Below are positions 44,742 to 53,082 of a stretch of 64,000 nucleotides of DNA, one piece after another. Source of the stretch: JBCCTX01 sp964468435 (GTDB taxonomy: Bacteria; Bacteroidota; Bacteroidia; J057). A model generated the notes under the pieces. It was not told where the DNA came from. It searched no databases and saw only the letters and a list, made by a program, of their open reading frames with translations. Made by a program: the position numbers and the translations under genes. Position 1 is the first letter of the stretch. Every line of letters starts with the position of its first letter. The stretch is from positions 1-64,000 of the forward strand of contig CAYXVE010000001.1 of the NCBI GenBank assembly GCA_964468435.1, read 5' to 3'.

Positions 44742-47171
44742 ATGCGAGCGAATCCGTCTAATATTACGATAAACACATTATTATCTAATACTTCTTTGAC
44801 AGTAGATGAGATTCTGAATGACTATCGATTAGGATATCGTAGCAGGCAGGTAAGTTTATTGGGGAGGAGAGAAGTATTAACAGGAAAAGCAAAATTTGGA
44901 ATTTTTGGAGATGGGAAAGAGCTGGCACAGATTGCCATGGCGAAAGTATTTCGCAAAGGAGATTTCCGGTCGGGCTATTATCGCGATCAAACCTTTGGAT
45001 TTGTCACTGGAATTATATCCATAAAAGAGTTTTTTGCCCAGCTATATGCTGATTTAAACATCTCTGCTGAACCGCATTCGGGTGGCCGCCAAATGAACAA
45101 TCACCTGGCAACTCGCATGCTACATTCTGATGGAAGTTGGAAGAACCTCACTGAGATGTATATCTCAAGTGCAGATGTTTCCTCTACAGCCGCGCAAATG
45201 CCCCGGCTGGTAGGGTTGGCCCATGCTTCTGTCCTTTATCGGCATTCTCCTGAATTGGCAAGTTATGAACAGTTTTCCCATAAGGGTAATGAAGTTGTAT
45301 TTGGTACCATCGGAAACGCAAGTTGTGCAGAGGGTCACTTCTGGGAAGCTATCAATGCACTGGGGGTATTGCATGCTCCTGCTATCGTATCGATTTGGGA
45401 TGATGAATATGGTATTTCTGTTCCCAATGAATATCAGATCACTAAAAGCAATCTTTCTGAGGTGTTGAGTGGTTTTCAACGTGAAGGTAATGGGCCTGGC
45501 CTGGAAATATTTACCGTCCCGGGTTGGGATTATTTGCAATTAGTTGAGACTTATCAAAAGGCAGAAAAACTCGCCAGGGAAAGCCATGTTCCTTGTATCA
45601 TCCATGTTATCGAAATGACCCAGCCTCAGGGGCATTCTACTTCCGGTAGTCATGAGCGCTACAAATCTGAGGAGCGACTTCAATGGGAATGCGAACACGA
45701 TTGCCTACCTATTTTTAGGAGCTGGATTCTCGAAAATGGATGGATCACGGAAGAGGAGTTGGCAGCATGGGAAAAAGAGGACGGAGCCTATGTACGTAAC
45801 CAGAAAAGCCTGGCCTGGAAAGCTTATCAGCAACCCATACTGGATGAACGAGACCATGTACTTAATCTGGCATGGGAAATAGCTAATCAATCGGCATTTG
45901 GGGAAGAGATCAAGAAAAATATTAATACGCTTAGGCGCAATGATGAGCCTAAGCGAAAGGACTACCTCGAAGCTGCTCAGCAGATCTTGATACTGGTTAG
46001 GAATGAGGTTCACAGTCCGGCTGTAGAACAACTCAGAACCTGGCGGCAAGAGATGCAGCAGAAATATCAGCAGATATATGATAGTCACCTCGTGGGCGAG
46101 CATGGGAGTTCAGCACTACAGGTAGAGCCCGTAATGCCAGAATACGATGAGGATGCACCGATGAAAAGTGGTTATGAGATCATCAATCAATATTTTGATC
46201 ACCTTCTGGGTCGTGATCCGCGAGTAATTGCTTTCGGAGAAGATGTTGGCAAACTGGGAGATGTAAATCAGGGTTTTGCCGGACTTCAGGAAAAATATGG
46301 AGAATACCGCGTCTTGGATACCGGCATCAGGGAAAATACCATTATGGGGCAGGCTATTGGAATGGCATTGAGGGGGTTGAAACCTATTGCAGAGATACAG
46401 TATGTCGACTACCTAATGTATGGATTGCAGATCCTGTCAGATGATCTGGCTTCACTGAGGTATCGCACGAGAGGAGGACAAAAAGCACCAGCGATTATCC
46501 GTACACGTGGCCATCGGCTTGAAGGTATATGGCATGCTGGTTCACCGCTAGGAATGATCATCCATGCCCTCCGCGGAATGCATGTCATAGTTCCCAGAAA
46601 CATGACGCAGGCTGCAGGGTTTTACAATACCTTAATCAAGGGGGATGATCCGGGACTTATCATAGAGGTCCTCAACGGATACAGACTCAAGGAGGTCGTT
46701 CCTAATAATTTTGTAGAGATCACGCTTCCCTTGGGAGTTCCTGAGGTGATAAAAGCGGGACATGATATCACCGTTGTAACATATGGAGCCTGTTGCCGGG
46801 TTGCCCTGGAGGCAGCAGATCAACTCCATGAAGTGGGCATCTCACTGGAAGTCGTAGATATCAGAACCCTGCTACCTTTCGATATCAATCACCTGATCCT
46901 AAAATCTCTTAAAAAGACCAACCGCATCATATTTTTAGATGAAGATGTTCCCGGGGGAGCATCAGCTTATATGATGCAGCAGGTACTGGAAGTTCAGGGA
47001 GGGTATCGCTACCTCGATTCCCTACCGACAACGGTTACTTCCAAGGCTCATCGTTGTGCATATGGTACAGATGGTGATTACTGGTCCAAGCCTCAGCCTG
47101 TCCATGTATTTGAAGCTGCTTATGAAATGATGAATGAATCAGATCCAGATCATTATCCGTTATTTTACTAA
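44742..47171 (+). CDS. Fused alpha/beta 2-oxoacid dehydrogenase E1 (branched-chain type)
   Basis: From ATG 44742 the product has 809 residues; a TTG at 44712 would add 10. The first half (about 30-430) is the E1 alpha, thiamine-diphosphate-binding part, with SGGRQMNNH, IGNASCAEGHFWEA and VSIWDDEYGISVPNEY. The second half (about 480-805) is the E1 beta, transketolase-like part, with VIAFGEDVGKLGDVNQGFAGLQEKYG, DTGIREN and a C-terminal transketolase fold (VVDIRTLLPFD, FLDEDVPGGASAYM). Such fused E1 proteins are standard in Bacteroidota and feed an E2/E3 complex that oxidises branched-chain 2-oxoacids. The thiamine motif has Asn where Asp is usual in GDG. It is followed at 6 bp by an M28 peptidase gene. 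Confidence 0.93.
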   Translation: MRANPSNITINTLLSNTSLTVDEILNDYRLGYRSRQVSLLGRREVLTGKAKFGIFGDGKELAQIAMAKVFRKGDFRSGYYRDQTFGFVTGIISIKEFFAQLYADLNISAEPHSGGRQMNNHLATRMLHSDGSWKNLTEMYISSADVSSTAAQMPRLVGLAHASVLYRHSPELASYEQFSHKGNEVVFGTIGNASCAEGHFWEAINALGVLHAPAIVSIWDDEYGISVPNEYQITKSNLSEVLSGFQREGNGPGLEIFTVPGWDYLQLVETYQKAEKLARESHVPCIIHVIEMTQPQGHSTSGSHERYKSEERLQWECEHDCLPIFRSWILENGWITEEELAAWEKEDGAYVRNQKSLAWKAYQQPILDERDHVLNLAWEIANQSAFGEEIKKNINTLRRNDEPKRKDYLEAAQQILILVRNEVHSPAVEQLRTWRQEMQQKYQQIYDSHLVGEHGSSALQVEPVMPEYDEDAPMKSGYEIINQYFDHLLGRDPRVIAFGEDVGKLGDVNQGFAGLQEKYGEYRVLDTGIRENTIMGQAIGMALRGLKPIAEIQYVDYLMYGLQILSDDLASLRYRTRGGQKAPAIIRTRGHRLEGIWHAGSPLGMIIHALRGMHVIVPRNMTQAAGFYNTLIKGDDPGLIIEVLNGYRLKEVVPNNFVEITLPLGVPEVIKAGHDITVVTYGACCRVALEAADQLHEVGISLEVVDIRTLLPFDINHLILKSLKKTNRIIFLDEDVPGGASAYMMQQVLEVQGGYRYLDSLPTTVTSKAHRCAYGTDGDYWSKPQPVHVFEAAYEMMNESDPDHYPLFY

Positions 47172-47177
47172 CATTGT

Positions 47178-48710
47178 ATGAAACTAGTCCATATTAATCT
47201 TTCAACTGCCAGTATTTTTCTTTCGCTAGTCTGTATACTATCGCTACACGCTCAAAAAGTTCCGGTTTATCCCGAATTCTCCATCTCTTCCAGTACACTT
47301 GAACAGCATCTTCGATTCCTGGCCTCAGATGAACTTAGAGGAAGAAGGACTGGCACTGAAGGGAGTGCTGCTGCTGCGAGATATATTGCAGAGCAGTTCA
47401 GAATGTATGGCGTAAAAGTAATACCTGGACAGGATGATTATTTTCAACCTGTCAGGTTATTAAGGAATATTCCCGGAGGTGGGGGATCAGTAAACGTAGC
47501 TCAGCATAGCTATACTCATGGAGACAGTATGCTATGGCTATCAGGAGCAGCTGTGCAATTTGAAGTTGAGGCTGTGTGGTTGGGGCATGGATGGGTGGAT
47601 GAAGAGCGTGGTTATAACGATTATCAGAACAAGGAGGTTAAAGGTAAGGTCGTGATCGTTGCTTCTGGGGTACCTGGATCACAGAGCCGTACTGAAGCTG
47701 TTCGCGCTATGCCGTTGAAGCGCAAGTGGGCTTCTGAGCGTGGAGCGATAGCACTTATTGAGTTATATCAATTGAATACACCCTGGAATTTTTTCAAAAA
47801 TTATGTCAGCAAAGAACGTCTGGATCTTCTGGATGAAGATGCGCTGCCGCAGGAATTGGATTCCATTCCATATGGTTGGGTATTTGCAGCCCATGCTGAC
47901 TGGGTCAGGGAGATTCAGAAGGGTGGTACTGCAATAGTATCGGTTCAGTCTGTAGGCAACAGAAGTGAAATCATCACTTCCAACAATGTTGCAGGTGTTA
48001 TCGAAGGCAGTGATCCTAACCTTAAAGAAGAATATGTCTTGCTGAGTGCCCACTATGATCATGTAGGAGTAGGTGCACAGGGTGGGAGGTATACCGAGGA
48101 GGACAGTATATTTAATGGTGCCAGGGACAATGGCATGGGCACAGTAGCTTTACTGGCAGCGGCTCAATCCCTGGCAAAATTACCAGCGAGGAGGTCTGTC
48201 ATTTTGTTGGCGCTTACTGCTGAAGAGATCGGGCTGCTTGGAAGTGCTCACTATGCAAGTAATCCGTTGATTCCCCTGGAACAAACTATTTTTAACCTCA
48301 ATAATGATGGTGCTGGGTATACGGATACCGGTGCAGTAGCCATTATCGGATATGATAGGGTAGGGGTAGCAGATATTTTTGATAAAGCTACTCAAAAGTT
48401 GGGGTTGAAGATCTACCCTGATCCTGCAAAAGAACAGAATCTTTTTGACCGTTCAGATAATGTATCTTTTGCCAAAAAAGGAGTTCCAGCCCCAACTTTT
48501 TCGCCAGGATTTGAGCAGTTCAATGCAGAGATGTTCAAATACTATCATCAGGTATCAGATGAGGTGGAAAGCATAGACTGGAATTATCTGAAAAGATTTG
48601 CTCAGGCATACACCTATGCTGCGCGGCTTATAGCCAACAGAGATGAGCGACCTTTCTGGGTCAAAGGAGATAAATACGAAGAAGCAGGTAAAAAACTTTA
48701 TGGTCAGTAA
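47178..48710 (+). CDS. Secreted M28-family zinc peptidase
   Basis: The 510-residue protein has a signal peptide (to about residue 25, LSLHAQ). A protease-associated (PA)-type insert lies at about 110-265, within the catalytic domain. The two-zinc site is readable: SAHYDHVG (His, then Asp by family), NGARDNGMGT (Asp), TAEEIGLLGS (Glu pair, catalytic base and ligand), NNDGAGY (Asp) and YHQVSDEV (His). This matches M28 aminopeptidase/glutaminyl-cyclase-like exopeptidases, acting in the periplasm or outside the cell. It lies 6 bp after the E1 gene in the same direction. A functional link would be amino-acid scavenging followed by branched-chain catabolism, an inference. Confidence 0.92.
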   Translation: MKLVHINLSTASIFLSLVCILSLHAQKVPVYPEFSISSSTLEQHLRFLASDELRGRRTGTEGSAAAARYIAEQFRMYGVKVIPGQDDYFQPVRLLRNIPGGGGSVNVAQHSYTHGDSMLWLSGAAVQFEVEAVWLGHGWVDEERGYNDYQNKEVKGKVVIVASGVPGSQSRTEAVRAMPLKRKWASERGAIALIELYQLNTPWNFFKNYVSKERLDLLDEDALPQELDSIPYGWVFAAHADWVREIQKGGTAIVSVQSVGNRSEIITSNNVAGVIEGSDPNLKEEYVLLSAHYDHVGVGAQGGRYTEEDSIFNGARDNGMGTVALLAAAQSLAKLPARRSVILLALTAEEIGLLGSAHYASNPLIPLEQTIFNLNNDGAGYTDTGAVAIIGYDRVGVADIFDKATQKLGLKIYPDPAKEQNLFDRSDNVSFAKKGVPAPTFSPGFEQFNAEMFKYYHQVSDEVESIDWNYLKRFAQAYTYAARLIANRDERPFWVKGDKYEEAGKKLYGQ

Positions 48711-48718
48711 TCGGGAAA

Positions 48719-49339
48719 TCATTGGCTGAATAGCCCAAATAGCAAACCTTTGACACGGTTGATAATGTGTCCCAGATCTTCTGGATTATCCCGGAAATTG
48801 TATCTGGCCACATCGATGTCCATCTTTTTTCCGTATCTGTAATTGTCATACCACATTTCATAGCGGTCGTTGAGACTTTTAAGATAGTCCAGTCTGAGGG
48901 AATCTTCGAAAGGCCTCCCGCGGTTTTGAATTTGTTCTACCAGGGTAGGGATACTACATCTGAGGTAAATGAGCAGATCGGGAGGCTGGATAAGATCAGT
49001 GATGGTTTCAAAGAGTTCTTTGTAGGTATCATATTCACGGTCAGACATAAGCCCCATCGTATGGAGGTTGGGAGCAAAGATCTGCGCATCTTCATAAATA
49101 GTCCGGTCCTGGATGACATGCTGATTATCTTTATGGATCTGGATAATTTTATTGAGTCGTGAGTGGAGGAAGGAGATTTGCAGGTGAAAAGACCACCGCT
49201 GCATGTCGGAATAAAAATCCAGCAGATATGGATTCTGGTCATTATTCTCGTATAAGGCTTCAAAGTTGAAATAGCGGGACAGCAGATGGGTCAGGGTAGT
49301 TTTTCCTGCTCCAATATTTCCGGAAACGGCAATTAGCAT
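48719..49339 (-). CDS. Deoxynucleoside kinase family protein
   Basis: A 206-residue P-loop kinase. The Walker A loop GNIGAGKTTL (7-16) is followed by a nucleoside-binding region with Trp/Phe (DMQRWSFHLQISFLHSR) and the DRT/E motif QDRTIYEDAQIFA typical of deoxyadenosine/deoxyguanosine kinases. A lid Arg cluster RGRPFEDSLRLDYL comes later. It phosphorylates deoxynucleosides for salvage; the preferred base cannot be told. It lies 6 bp after trpS in the same direction, and its stop is 8 bp from the convergent M28 gene. Confidence 0.92.
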   Translation of the reverse strand: MLIAVSGNIGAGKTTLTHLLSRYFNFEALYENNDQNPYLLDFYSDMQRWSFHLQISFLHSRLNKIIQIHKDNQHVIQDRTIYEDAQIFAPNLHTMGLMSDREYDTYKELFETITDLIQPPDLLIYLRCSIPTLVEQIQNRGRPFEDSLRLDYLKSLNDRYEMWYDNYRYGKKMDIDVARYNFRDNPEDLGHIINRVKGLLFGLFSQ

Positions 49340-49345
49340 TTACTA

Positions 49346-50353
49346 TTATTTATTAATCAAAACGCTGTTGTTGACAAATTTCTTATATCCTAGTCGCTCT
49401 CGTACTCTTCCCAGTACTCTGCTAGCCACTTCACGTGCTTTATCTGCTCCTTCTGAGAGCATACGATCTAGTTCGTCCGGGTTATCCATATAATGTTGGA
49501 AAGCTTCCCGCTCTTTCTCAAATTTCACCATGATCAGCTCCAGCAATTCCTTTTTTGCATGTCCATAACCATAATTACCACCCAGATATTTCTTTCTCAT
49601 TGCTTCCACCTGCTCCTTTTCTGCCAGTAGTTTGTACAAGGCAAATACATTACAGGTATCGGGGTCTTTGGGTTCTTCCAGTGGTGTGGAGTCCGTGACA
49701 ATACTCATTACCTGCTTTTTGAGTTTTTTGTTGGTTTCAAATATGACGATGGTATTGTCTTTCGATTTGCTCATCTTCTGCCCATCTGTACCCGGAATGA
49801 TCATTAATTGCTCATCAATTTTGGCTTCGGGTATCACCAGGGTATCTTCCCCGTAAGTACGATTAATTGCCTCAGCCATATCGCGTGTAAATTCCAGGTG
49901 CTGTTTTTGATCTTTACCTACAGGTACAATATCAGCATCATATAGCAATATGTCAGCAGCCATGAGTACCGGGTAGGTAAACAGTCCGGCATTCACCATT
50001 TCTATCGTTTCCGACTTATCTTTGAAGGAATGAGCCAGCTTAAGACGGCTGTATGGCATAAAACAGCTTAAATACCATGCTAGTTCTGCAGTCTCAGGTA
50101 CATCTGATTGTCTGTAGAATACCCCTTGTTCTGTATCATATCCACAGGCAACCCAGGTAGCTGCTGTTTTGTAGGTATTCATTCTGAGTGCATCTCTATC
50201 TCTTATGGTTGTAAGTGAATGCAGATCTGCAATGAACAGGAAAGAGTCATTGCCCGGCGTATTTGCCAGCGATATGGCTGGATAGATAGCACCCAATAGA
50301 TTACCGAGATGCGGAGTACCGGTACTTTGTACCCCTGTGAGAATACGAGCCAT
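49346..50353 (-). CDS. trpS: Tryptophan--tRNA ligase
   Basis: ATG 50353 is the right start because the family begins with ARILTGVQSTGTPHLGN. A longer in-frame reading to 50407 runs through half of the palindrome and is spurious. The product has 335 residues. The class I signature HIGH appears as HLGN (15-18) and the KMSKS loop is exact (193-197), preceded by the conserved IPGTDGQ. It charges tRNA-Trp in the cytoplasm. It is followed by the deoxynucleoside kinase at 6 bp. A 50-bp perfect palindrome ends 28 bp upstream of the ATG and may regulate it or terminate the preceding gene. Confidence 0.97.
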   Translation of the reverse strand: MARILTGVQSTGTPHLGNLLGAIYPAISLANTPGNDSFLFIADLHSLTTIRDRDALRMNTYKTAATWVACGYDTEQGVFYRQSDVPETAELAWYLSCFMPYSRLKLAHSFKDKSETIEMVNAGLFTYPVLMAADILLYDADIVPVGKDQKQHLEFTRDMAEAINRTYGEDTLVIPEAKIDEQLMIIPGTDGQKMSKSKDNTIVIFETNKKLKKQVMSIVTDSTPLEEPKDPDTCNVFALYKLLAEKEQVEAMRKKYLGGNYGYGHAKKELLELIMVKFEKEREAFQHYMDNPDELDRMLSEGADKAREVASRVLGRVRERLGYKKFVNNSVLINK

Positions 50354-50381
50354 AAATCTGAGGTCGATATCGTTAAAATAA

Positions 50382-50431
50382 TGTACTTGTCCGCAAGAAC
50401 AGATCATGATCTGTTCTTGCGGACAAGTACA
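50382..50431. repeat. 50-bp perfect loop-less palindrome upstream of trpS
   Basis: The 25 bases 50382-50406 (TGTACTTGTCCGCAAGAACA then GATCA) are the exact reverse complement of 50407-50431. It lies 39 bp past the stop of the peroxidase gene and 28 bp before the trpS ATG, both leftward. As RNA it would form a very stable hairpin. In the leftward direction it is followed by TTATTTTAA, a weak T-rich tract, so termination or attenuation is possible. A join artefact cannot be excluded without reads. Confidence 0.9.
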
Positions 50432-50470
50432 AAACTAACACAATACCTTGCCGCTTGCAAGGTGATTAGG

Positions 50471-51832
50471 TTAATTACATCCGAGATCTCTGCGAGACTG
50501 CATATCATTATTGGGAAAGCATAGATTGGAAAGTACTGAACTAGGGACATAGCGATTTAGGTGAGGGTCATAGAGACCATTCCTCAGAAACGCTACGATA
50601 TCTTCTACTTCTTCCACATCGAGACCTAATGGAACGAAGTGAGGATCAAGTTGATCTTCTGGTACGTTACTATTCTCAGAGATGGCCTTATTTTTATAAT
50701 CTACTACATCTTGCAACCGGAAAAAGCTACCCCCATGACCATAGAAAGGGGAATCTTTGAGGTTGTATAATTGAGGAACTTTAAATTTATACATATCCTC
50801 AGGTCTTTGGGTGAAACCTCCTCGACCTTTATGCTCTGTATTATCTGCAGTTACATGAATGACATCGCTTCCGGCGAGATCGCGCATACCGATTGCATAA
50901 AATTTCACCGAATCAACCGATGAAAGAGCTGGTCCTGTATGGCAACTCACGCATTTTGCTTTGCCGAAGAACAAAATGGCTCCTCTTTTTTCCTCCTGAG
51001 TCATGGCTTGTCGATCTTCCCTAAGCCACTTTTGAAAAGGTGATTCATTTGAAAGAAGTGAACGTTCATACGCTGCAATGGCCAGGCCTGTATTGATTAG
51101 TGTGTATCGTTCTTCTTCGGGCACGTTGGGGAATGCTTGATCAAATAATTGCTTGTAATTGGTTTCGTAGATAATAGAAGCTTCATTGAACTCAAGGCGA
51201 TGTACACCAAGTGCGGCTATAGCCTGGGTTTCTACTCCTTCAAAAAACAGTGAGTTTTTTTCAACAGGTGTACCTGGTAGCCATTGGGCTTCTGTGCCCC
51301 TGTTGACGCCTGTAGCGCCAAACTGTCCATTCCATAGCATCACCTTCTGGAAAGCAACATTCATCGCTGAGGGAGAGCGGATAGGTTGGACATCGATATC
51401 GCTACGGTTATAATGGGGGTTGGGTACTCGAGTTTCGCCCCTAATGCCAAATCCTATTCCTCCCTCACCAATGCCCTGCTTTCTTCCTGCCTGAAATCCT
51501 GCTGCTACATGATGACAGGAAGCACATGAATAGGTAAAGCGACTGATATTATTTTTCGGATTTGCTCCCAGACCTGTTTCGTGAAACAGTAGCTTACCTA
51601 ATTTTACCTTTTCTTTTGTAAGCAGATTGTTGGGATCCTGGGGTATTTCGCTTAGATTGATACCATCGGGCAACATAAAAAAGCTTTCATTTTCACCTGG
51701 CGCTACTGACCTAAGCCTATTGAGGAGCTCTTCGTCCAGTAAGTTGGAAGCCCAGTCTTCTTCTTGTTGCATACATCCAGTAATCATAGTCATCAAAGCA
51801 AGTATTGATAAAATCCATGTACGTAATTTCAT
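50471..51832 (-). CDS. Di-haem cytochrome c peroxidase/MauG-family lipoprotein
   Basis: The 453-residue product has a lipoprotein signal ending MITGC (Cys20). Two c-type haem motifs are present: CASCH at 103-107 and CVSCH at 294-298. The spacing and the segments between them (LGKLLFHE, PIRSPSAMNVA, WNGQFG) match bacterial di-haem cytochrome c peroxidases and MauG-like proteins. It should act in the periplasm, reducing hydrogen peroxide or modifying a protein partner with electrons from small cytochromes. No maturation or partner gene is adjacent. Two ATCTGATCA sites stand just upstream of its start. Confidence 0.93.
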   Translation of the reverse strand: MKLRTWILSILALMTMITGCMQQEEDWASNLLDEELLNRLRSVAPGENESFFMLPDGINLSEIPQDPNNLLTKEKVKLGKLLFHETGLGANPKNNISRFTYSCASCHHVAAGFQAGRKQGIGEGGIGFGIRGETRVPNPHYNRSDIDVQPIRSPSAMNVAFQKVMLWNGQFGATGVNRGTEAQWLPGTPVEKNSLFFEGVETQAIAALGVHRLEFNEASIIYETNYKQLFDQAFPNVPEEERYTLINTGLAIAAYERSLLSNESPFQKWLREDRQAMTQEEKRGAILFFGKAKCVSCHTGPALSSVDSVKFYAIGMRDLAGSDVIHVTADNTEHKGRGGFTQRPEDMYKFKVPQLYNLKDSPFYGHGGSFFRLQDVVDYKNKAISENSNVPEDQLDPHFVPLGLDVEEVEDIVAFLRNGLYDPHLNRYVPSSVLSNLCFPNNDMQSRRDLGCN

Positions 51833-52153
51833 CCTTTGGACTATTTGTTTTTCTATGATCTGATCAAAACAGCCGTAATCTGATCAATATCAATTACAAA
51901 AACGATGATTTTTGTTATTAATGTATATTAATACAAAATTAGTAAAATATAACAAATAAACATACAGGATATCATTCAAAAATACGCATTTTAAAATAGT
52001 TTGGGTTCTGAGTAACTAGCAATACCTTTTATATTTTAAATAACATTTTGGATGAGTCAAATGGTTGCGTCGTAGCCTTTGATCTGACAGATCATTTATT
52101 TCACTAACCCATTAGCCTAATTAATTTTTAACTGGCTCAAGCCAGTATCAGGT
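51833..52153. other. AT-rich intergenic region upstream of the peroxidase
   Basis: 321 bp between two leftward genes. It holds the ATCTGATCA direct repeats (51856-51886) and a minus-strand TAATTTTG box at 51941-51934, about 100 nt before the peroxidase ATG. A GATCTGACAGATC near 52079 is a further relative of the repeat. No coding frame is seen. Confidence 0.5.
51856..51886 (-). promoter_or_regulatory. Paired ATCTGATCA sites upstream of the peroxidase gene
   Basis: ATCTGATCA occurs at 51858-51866 and 51878-51886, exactly 20 bp apart. The first copy sits in an 11-bp odd palindrome TGATCTGATCA (51856-51866). Two near-palindromic sites spaced two helical turns apart look like an operator for a dimeric regulator. 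Confidence 0.4.
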
Positions 52154-52957
52154 TCAAATACCTACAACATAGTCGTAGATCCCGAGAAATTTGGATGCAG
52201 AAGCGATGATAATCAGGATGAGCAAACGGTGAATCCATTTGTCAGCATCCGGCACTTTTATCACAAATCTCACTCCTAGCATGGCTCCCAAAGACTGTGC
52301 TATAGCCATCATCAAGCCAAAACCCAGATGTATATCTCCAGATATGGTGAAGATGATCAGTGCTGGTATGCTTAGTAGAGAGATGATCAGCAGTTTGATA
52401 CCTGTGGTTTGGGAGAGGCTGTATTTTGCCCCGAGGACAAGGGCAATGATCAGAAATATACCTGAACCTGCTTGTATAAAACCTGCATAGATTCCAATGG
52501 CAAAAAACAGTAGTAAAACCAGGGGTTTACGGCTATTCTGCACAGATGCCTGAGTTTCTCTGAGCCATCTTTTGGGATTGATCAGTAAAACGCCTAGCAT
52601 AGCCACCATCAGTACACCGATGAAGGTATTCATGGTTTCTGTATCGAGATCTGTTGCGAGCCATGCACCGAAAACAGCACCTACGATACAGGGAACGATT
52701 AGCCAGATGGTCCCAGGTGGATCTGGAGGTGCCTGTTGTTTAAAGCTATAATAGCCTACAAGGCTTTGAAAAAACACCCCAATCCGGTTGGTTCCATTAG
52801 CTATGTCGGCGGGAAGCCCACACATAAATACAAAAATAGGGAGGGTAATCAGTGAACCACTACCGATCAGGGTATTGATGATACCTGTTCCGAGGCCTGC
52901 TAGAAAAAACAGTATCAATTCCAAGGAGGACAGATCAATGTCGAGCCACTCAAGCAT
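52154..52957 (-). CDS. TauE/SafE-family membrane transporter (UPF0721-like)
   Basis: This 267-residue polytopic protein has about seven or eight TM helices. The family signature in the first repeat, LAGLGTGIINTLIGSGSLITLP, is clear, with a second glycine-rich half (FIQAGSGIFLIIALVLG). The family exports sulfite, sulfoacetate or related organic acids across the inner membrane; the substrate here is unknown. It is a single leftward gene, divergent from the branching enzyme with 125 bp between the starts. Confidence 0.92.
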   Translation of the reverse strand: MLEWLDIDLSSLELILFFLAGLGTGIINTLIGSGSLITLPIFVFMCGLPADIANGTNRIGVFFQSLVGYYSFKQQAPPDPPGTIWLIVPCIVGAVFGAWLATDLDTETMNTFIGVLMVAMLGVLLINPKRWLRETQASVQNSRKPLVLLLFFAIGIYAGFIQAGSGIFLIIALVLGAKYSLSQTTGIKLLIISLLSIPALIIFTISGDIHLGFGLMMAIAQSLGAMLGVRFVIKVPDADKWIHRLLILIIIASASKFLGIYDYVVGI

Positions 52958-53021
52958 ATATTGATAAAAGTATGTAAAAATTATATTTTAATAGGAAAAG
53001 ATATGAGATGATTGTAAGTTT

Positions 53022-53051
53022 TTTGTGAGTCAAATTATTTTAGTTCCTTTG
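53022..53051 (+). promoter_or_regulatory. Candidate glgB promoter
   Basis: TTTG at 53022-53025, 18 nt, then TTCCTTTG at 53044-53051, one base off the TAnnTTTG consensus. It ends 31 nt before the ATG at 53083. Confidence 0.45.
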
Positions 53052-53082
53052 CCAGGTATTATACAATCAAATAACCCGTGAG

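Noticed and set aside
50354..50407. N-terminal extension of trpS (18 residues)
   Set aside because: It reads through half of the palindrome and precedes the conserved TrpRS start ARILTGVQ; no homologue begins there to my knowledge.
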